Of a stretch of DNA of 64,000 nucleotides, positions 58,551-64,000 are shown piece by piece. The notes under the pieces were generated by a model that saw only the letters and a program-made list of their open reading frames with translations, did not search any database and was not told the DNA's origin. The stretch is from Emydura subglobosa (Eukaryota > Chordata > Testudines > Chelidae), in the NCBI GenBank assembly GCA_007922225.1, contig ML679941.1:54585849-54649848 (forward strand), in the 5' to 3' direction. The stretch's first letter is position 1; each line of letters opens with the position of its first letter. The translations under genes and the position numbers were made by a program.

Positions 58551-59009
58551 ATTGCTTATTCTGCACATAGTTTTTGTGATTATTGGTTAATACACAAGAG
58601 AAACTGAATACGAGGTTATTCACTTCAGCCCAGAGCCTCAAAGGTATTTAGGCTCCAAGTCTCCCCTGAAATCAATGGAAGTGAGGAGCCCAAATACTTT
58701 GAGGACCCTGGGCCTAACTCTATGAAACACAGAGTATGAGAGAGGCACATCGTTAAGGAGACCAAAATACTTTATCTCTTGAGTGTCATAGTTTGTAAAA
58801 ATGTGGGCGAATTGTAATCTGTTAGACATAATTCTGTTGCAAAAACACAAATCTGGGTTTAAAAACTCTGTTAAGGTTTTTAAACTCTTCTCTGCTGTCA
58901 CAAGTGGAGTTCTGATGCAGCAGAGAAGCTCACCCAGAATACCTTCCCTGCCTCCATTCCTCTTTTTTTGTTTTGTTTTGTTCTTAAATAACTAAGTGAA
59001 ATTCTCTAA

Positions 59010-61503
59010 GACCTTGTCTACACTACAGGGTTTTGTTGACAAAAGTCAGCTTTTGTTGACAAAACAGTGAAGGTATATCCACTTCAATGTTCCCTCCATG
59101 AAGAAAACTCTACTGCTTTGCCGACAAAATAAAACCACCACAACAAGAGGTGAAGAGCTTTTTGCAGCTAAATTATATTGACAATGTCAGTGCAGACACT
59201 GCACTTGGTTATGTCGCTGTAAATGGTCTCCAGGAGGTGTCCCACAGTGCCCATCCTGACCACTCTGTTCAGCGGTTTGAACTCCGCTGACCTGCACCCA
59301 TATACGCAGGCATCCGCTCCTCCCCCCTTAAAGGCCTGGAAACCATTGTAATTCCACTTCCTGTTTGCTTGGTGTCGAGAGCTCACATTGCATCTTCCCA
59401 GTGATCATGGCAGCTCGATGCAGCAAACACTTCCCAGCCTGAGCACACTGGAGCAGTTGGATCTACTGTGTCTCTTAGGAGAGGAGGCTGTGCAGTCCCA
59501 GCTCCACTCCAGCGGTAGGAACTTCATTATCTAAGCTCAGATTTTCCAAGGCATGTTGGAGAAGGGCTACAAACAAGACACGCATCAGCATGGTCATTTC
59601 TTAAAAGAGGCTAGGGGAGGTAAGCCTCCCCAAAAAAGGCCGCACAGGGCCACCGCCACCTATGGAATGCCGGAAACAAAGCTCCATAGAAGGGGAGGGG
59701 GGCCCACTGGGGCATGTACCTTGGCCCTGCCCTGCCCTGCGTCTTCTCCTGAGGCCCCACCCTCGCTCTGCCTCTTCCCGGTCCTGCTCCGCCTCTTCCC
59801 CCTGCCACTCGCTCCTCTCCTCACCACTCCCTATCGCTGAACTAAGGCAGGAAAATACAGAACTGCTTGCCATGCAGTTCCTCCCAAACCCAAACTCCTC
59901 CTACACATTCCTTCCAACCTCCCGGCCCATCTCAGCACCCCACTCATTTCACTCACTTGGACAGCTTCCAAAATGGTAGATGGAGCTCTACACAGCTATG
60001 AGCGCCTACCTTGTCTTTCACTGCTATCTCCCTTTCCACAAAGCATTTTGTGTGTCTTTTTAATTGGTATTTAATAAAAACATACTCTCTATAATCAATT
60101 TTTATATGGCTGATACACAATGCGGTTGCTGCTGCAATTAATACACAATGGCAAGTGGATCATTTGCAGATTATAAATCACAGTAAGGAATCATCAACAT
60201 TTTCACAAGACAGTAAGTTAACAAAGCATGACAGAGTGCTGCAGAGAAAGACATATTACTGGTGCTCATTGTCAAAATGGTGTCCCCCATTATGGCCCTC
60301 TAATAGCCCTGAAATCTGGCTGCTCAAAATCAGCCACCAGGCAATCCACCTCCCTGCTTCATCCAGGAGGAAGCTTTTCACCCTGAACCTCATAAATATT
60401 ATGCAGTACTCAGCAGGATGTTATGACCATGGCAATATTTTCTTTATTTAGGTCTAACCTGCCATAAAGGCAGTGCCAGTGAGCTTTTAATCTGCCAAAC
60501 GCACATTCTACCGTCATTTTGCACCTGCTTAGCCTATTGCTGAAGCGCTCCCTTGCTGCTGTCCAGGTTTCCAATAAGCCATGGGAGTAAGGGGTATGTT
60601 GGAAAGAAAGTCCCTGTTTGCAGCTTTCTGTACAGGCCCATGTTCCTGAAAACGCCTGGGTCATGCACCTCCCCTGACCACCCTGCGCTAATGTCAGTGA
60701 AACACTCCTTGTGATCCACAAGCACCCGCACCTCCATAGAGAAGTACCCCTTTTTACTGTTGTATTCCATCGCAAGATGGTCCAGGGCCAGTATTGGGAT
60801 TTGCGTGCCAGCTGTACCTCCCCTGAAGTTAAGGAATCCCATTGCCTCAAAGCCATCCACTATTTCATGCACATTTCCAAGAGTCAAAGTCCTTCATAGC
60901 AGAATGCAATTAATGGACCTGTACACTTCCGTTAATGCAGCCCCAATGGCGGACTTTCTGACCCTAAATTGATTTGCATCCAACTGGTGGAAGTTCCTAG
61001 CTTCCCCATGGCGATCACCACTCACTTCTCCACTAAGAGGGCAGCTCTTATTTTGCTGTCCTTGCCTTGCAATACTGGGGTGAGCTCAACGCACAGTTAC
61101 AGGAAGGTGGCTTTCCGCATCTCTAATATTCTGCGGCCACTGCTCTTCATCCCAGACCCGCATAATGATGCGATCCCACCACTGAGTGGGTGTTTCCTGA
61201 GCCCAAAAGCGATGGTTCACTGCGTGCACACAATCAAAACCCAAACCCCCAACCCTCAGAAGAAAAGTAAAGGCCAGTTCCTTCCAAGAAACTGCCTCCT
61301 CTGCAAACAACAGCTGCTGCAGTGACTGTAACTGAAAAGTAGCAACTCCTCTCACAAGATCCATGAGATCTTGACCCCCTTCCAAAACAGGCAGATACAA
61401 AAGGCCCTGACTCAACCAATGATGGCCAGCTCAGAAAAAGTGCAAAAGAACCTTCTGAACTTTTTCTAAAAAGAGTGGTGGGGAATCGAAAACTATACAC
61501 TTA
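59010..61503 (-). mobile_element. Harbinger transposon, interrupted
   Basis: The left end GACCTTGTCTACACTAC abuts TAA (59007-59009), the usual target; copy 1 has the uninterrupted CTCTAAATTC. A TTTTGTTGACAAAA palindromic pair follows. The transposase runs on the - strand. The other terminus is not in the window because an ERV begins at 61504, probably inserted into the element. Confidence 0.7.
60410..61415 (-). pseudogene. PIF/Harbinger (HARBI1-like) transposase pseudogene
   Basis: N-terminal part (61086-61415) contains QWWDRIIMRVWDEEQW. The middle (60534-60887) has VLVDHKECFTDISAGWSGEV followed by HDPGVFRNMGLYRK, with catalytic Asp of the DDE_Tnp_4 fold. The end, in another frame (60410 to about 60560), has KMTVECAFGRLKAHWHCL with the catalytic Glu. 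A frameshift near 60.55-60.6 kb and gaps between parts break it. The live enzyme cuts at TWA sites. Not functional here. Confidence 0.75.
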
Positions 61504-62210
61504 TGTCACAACACACAGGCTATTAGATTATTAATGATGAACTCCTGCCATGGGAAGGAGACTTGGGCCAAACGGCATTTCCATTTTTGCTACCTTCCCT
61601 CCAACTTTTCCATAACTCCTTCTCAGTTCCAATCCTGAATGTCAACCAGTTCCAGCATAATTCCCCATGCCTTAAAGCCAGTTCAGCACCACCATCGCCC
61701 CGCTGGTATAGGAAAGCTCAGGGCCCTCCTAAATAAAGACGAGTGCATAGTTCTTTGAGGCAGTTTATTACGAGCAGCTTGGAGAAGTGTCAGTCACCCT
61801 AATGCTCCTGAGGACTTCTGCCTTACAGACTCACATCACTAAGTTTTATACAGTATTCAGACAAAGAGAAGAAAGAAAAAGATGACGTATTACAGTACAT
61901 TTCCATTACCTCAACCTTTTCTACACTAAGATATACTAAGAAATGCCTCCATATTGCTAATTGGACAGGGCCCCTGATTCCCATAACAACCATCTTTTGA
62001 AGCTAGCTAGCAATGTCCAGTTATCTACTGACAGCTGCAAAAACCTGCAATGTCTGCAAAATGTACTTGTTTCAAGGCTGAGAAAGCTACTAAAAATCCA
62101 AGATGGAATCTTTAGCATACAAGATGGAGTCTTAAAAGCTAAATAGAATATATAACGAGGTATAAAAGTAGAATACATAAAATAAAGTATATAAAACTGT
62201 TCCTTTCACA
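61504..62210 (-). repeat. 3' LTR of the ERV
   Basis: 707 bp; - strand ends TGTGAAAGGAACAG ... TTGTGACA (TG...CA). On the - strand a TATA box (TATAAAA, 61844-61850) is followed about 75 bases later by AATAAA (61764-61769), the correct U3-R spacing. Confidence 0.75.
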
Positions 62211-62223
62211 ATTCCCCCCTTTG
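62211..62223 (-). other. Polypurine tract of the ERV
   Basis: The - strand reads AAAGGGGGGAAT immediately before the LTR, where plus-strand DNA synthesis is primed. Confidence 0.75.
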
Positions 62224-62347
62224 GCACTATTTAGTGCCACTCTATTTTCCTTAGTCTAGTCCACTCTGTCATTAGTCCTTCTGCCCTAAGTGCAGCTGCT
62301 TGCTTAGTCGTTTCCCGAGTTACCATCTGTCTTTCAGTGTATTTTAT

Positions 62348-63187
62348 CTACTTGGTGCTGAGTTGGTTATCTGGCCGCACGGTTGCCAGTCCTTCTTCTA
62401 AACTGGACACCTCTGCCTGAGGTGGGACCTTCTTACAGTGTGACACGTGGATCCAGTTAGGCCTTCCTTCTAGTTTTACTGCGGTATTTGCTATTAGCAA
62501 AACCTGATAGGGTCCTTTCCACCTGGGTTCTAAAGAACTCTTTCGTTGATGCACCTTCACATAGACATAGTTTCCGGGCTCTAGTGAATGGCACTTCTGT
62601 TGTGGTGGGGTAGGCAACGCTTCTTGAACCTGTGAAGAGAAAGATCTCAACACCTTTGTTAGCTTCAGGCAGTACAACACACTCTCCTCGTGTGTGAATG
62701 CTAAATCCTTGGGGGGACAACTTGGACCAGAAGGCAGTCTGAGGGGTCGTCCCATCAGAATTTCATGAGGGCTGGAGCTTGTTTTTTGATCTGGTGTGGC
62801 CCTTATTGACATCAGAGCTATGGGTAAGGCCTCTACCCATTTGAGTCCAGTAGATTCACACACTTTTGCCAATCTGGCCTTTAGTGTCCCATTTGTTCGT
62901 TCAACCTTTCCTGAAGCCTTAGGATAGTAGGGACAATGGAACCTTTGCTGACATCCCAGTAGTCCGCATATTTTACCAAGTATTTTCCCGGTGAAGTGGC
63001 TCCCTCTATAGGAATCCAGCTGAACTGGTATCCCGAATCTTGGAATTAGTTCATTCAGTAGTTTTTTAATTACAGTAGCTGTGTCAGCCTTCCTACAGGA
63101 ATAGGCTTCGACCCAGCCTGCGAACATACACACTAACACTAATACATATTCAAAACCCATACATTTCGGAAGTTGGATAAAATCCAT
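62348..63187 (-). pseudogene. ERV integrase-region frame (open, 279 codons)
   Basis: Open from an ATG just after an in-frame TAG (about 63188-63190) to a stop at 62348. Integrase catalytic core features are visible: MDFIQLP near the start with the first Asp, a LDSYRGSHFTG block with the second, and KASGKVERTNGTLKARL with the Glu. The C-terminus has GNYVYVKVHQRKSSLEPRWK and a WIHVSHCKKV motif as in gamma-type integrases. The normal role is insertion of viral cDNA. The N-terminal zinc-binding part lies before the stop and is broken, so this is a partly preserved fragment rather than a working gene. Confidence 0.75.
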
Positions 63188-63239
63188 CTACATATATACA
63201 AAAGGTCCCCAAGGAGGTGGGGCAGCTGCTCTCTCATGC

Positions 63240-64000
63240 TTTACAACTTTGGACACATTAAAAGCAGAACAAATAGCACATCAAGAGCAAAAAGAAGATA
63301 CGTGGCTGCTTAAATTTGGAACATAACAATCCTTTGCCCTAAGGCAAATTAGGGCATCTCTACCCACGTGTGCAGATCCATGATAACTTTGCAGCATAGA
63401 GGGTATGAGTCCCTGTGGGAGGACAGGGCAGCCGTCCCCGCACCTCCACACTGTATCTGGATGCAATATGCACCCTGCCCTGCTCCATCCATCCTTTTCT
63501 CTGTTTGGGGCCTGATCTTGTATAATGCCCAGATCAGCTAAGCTAATCTAGTCTGGAGCGGGCGATTTTTGTACAAGAATGGCAGCACTTGGGTTTCCCA
63601 AGGAAAGGGCTGTAGCCCTGGCACTTGCGTCTGCAAGTGCGTTTCCCTTACTGACATCATCTGACCCATTAGTATGTGCCTTACATTGTATAATGGCAAC
63701 TTGTTTTGGCAACTTTAAAGATTCTAGTAATGTTTGGACATATTCTGCATTTCCTGCTGATGTTAGAAAACTCCTAGACTCCCATATCTGCCCAAAATCA
63801 TGGGCAACCGCAAAGGCATACCTGGAGTCTGTGTAGATATTTACTGTCTTTCCCTTAGCTAAACTACAAGCCCTCTCTAATGCTACTAACTCTGCAACTT
63901 GTGCTGAAGATACCCCTGGTAAATTCTTTTATTCAATGACTTCATGGTTGCTGCATATTGCATATCCAGCACGCAGCTGTTCTTGTTTATCACGTAGACA
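63240..64000 (-). pseudogene. ERV RNase H and integrase N-terminal remnant
   Basis: The - strand has a YTDSRYAFAV block (about 63808-63837) diagnostic of retroviral RNase H, followed downstream by decayed sequence leading to the integrase. Interrupted by stops and cut by the window edge. The + strand open stretch at 63579-63836 is its shadow. Confidence 0.65.

Larger units (their letters stand above)
48498..59009 (+). repeat. Tandem segmental duplication, copy 2 (contains lysozyme 2)
   Basis: Counterpart of 32986-40895, starting TATTTGTTATGGGGAAACTG and ending CTCTAA where a Harbinger element begins. It is longer by insertions at 48948-50073, 50371-51897, 53157-53372 (or a deletion in copy 1), 53491-53729, 56641-57363 and 58151-58279. 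Confidence 0.9.
61504..64000 (-). mobile_element. Endogenous retrovirus, 3' part, env-less
   Basis: On the - strand the order is RNase H remnant, integrase region, polypurine tract, 3' LTR. The pol sequence resembles gamma/class I type elements. Only about 120 bases separate the end of the integrase frame from the polypurine tract, so env is absent. gag, protease, most of the reverse transcriptase and the 5' LTR would lie beyond the right edge. The LTR abuts Harbinger sequence. Confidence 0.8.

Noticed and set aside
63579..63836. 85-codon + strand frame
   Set aside because: Antisense shadow of the ERV RNase H remnant.

Overview
The window is nuclear DNA of a vertebrate, very probably a turtle. 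Three things point there: the CPSF6 to lysozyme C gene order, which is the amniote order; lysozymes whose predicted mature start is [10 protein letters not shown], with the extra N-terminal glycine known from turtle lysozymes; and a repeat load (CR1-type LINEs, Penelope-like tails, Harbinger MITEs with GGCCTTGTCTACAC ends, a DIRS-like element, several LTR types) that I associate with turtle genomes. Strand assignments are internally consistent, but species cannot be read from the sequence.

Layout. 1-2756 holds the last three coding exons of CPSF6 on the + strand. It is followed by about 14 kb of AT-rich DNA that probably contains a 3'UTR intron (2762-10983) and a long non-coding terminal exon (10984 to about 16670). 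17-32.6 kb is intergenic DNA filled with transposons: a hAT element with a perfect 8-bp target duplication, an LTR, a CR1 tail, a DIRS-like remnant with inverted ends, nested Harbinger MITEs and a Penelope-like remnant with a hammerhead-like tail. A CTCF-like motif lies at 26333-26348.

32986-40895 and 48498-59009 are two copies of one tandem segmental duplication. Each carries a complete four-exon lysozyme C gene on the + strand. Copy 1 (35606-39826) encodes a strongly basic protein (about +16, K+R minus D+E). Copy 2 (53774-58042) encodes an acidic one (about -4). The two differ at 36 codons by replacement but only at 7 silently, so the proteins diverged faster than a neutral expectation. Copy 1 also lacks the core tryptophan at position 28. 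Copy 2 has a 239-bp insertion between its TATA-like box and ATG, and another insertion where copy 1 has its polyadenylation signal. The DNA between the copies contains a Ty3/Gypsy remnant, an ERV LTR and a second, smaller duplicated segment (45389-47221 and 48948-50073).

59010-61503 is a broken Harbinger transposon inserted at the right edge of duplication copy 2. It is interrupted by an endogenous retrovirus on the - strand (61504 to the window end), which has a 3' LTR, a polypurine tract, an open integrase-region frame and no room for env.

The two lysozyme copies act as natural controls for each other: several insertions can be dated because the other copy shows the empty site. I saw no tRNA, rRNA or CRISPR array.
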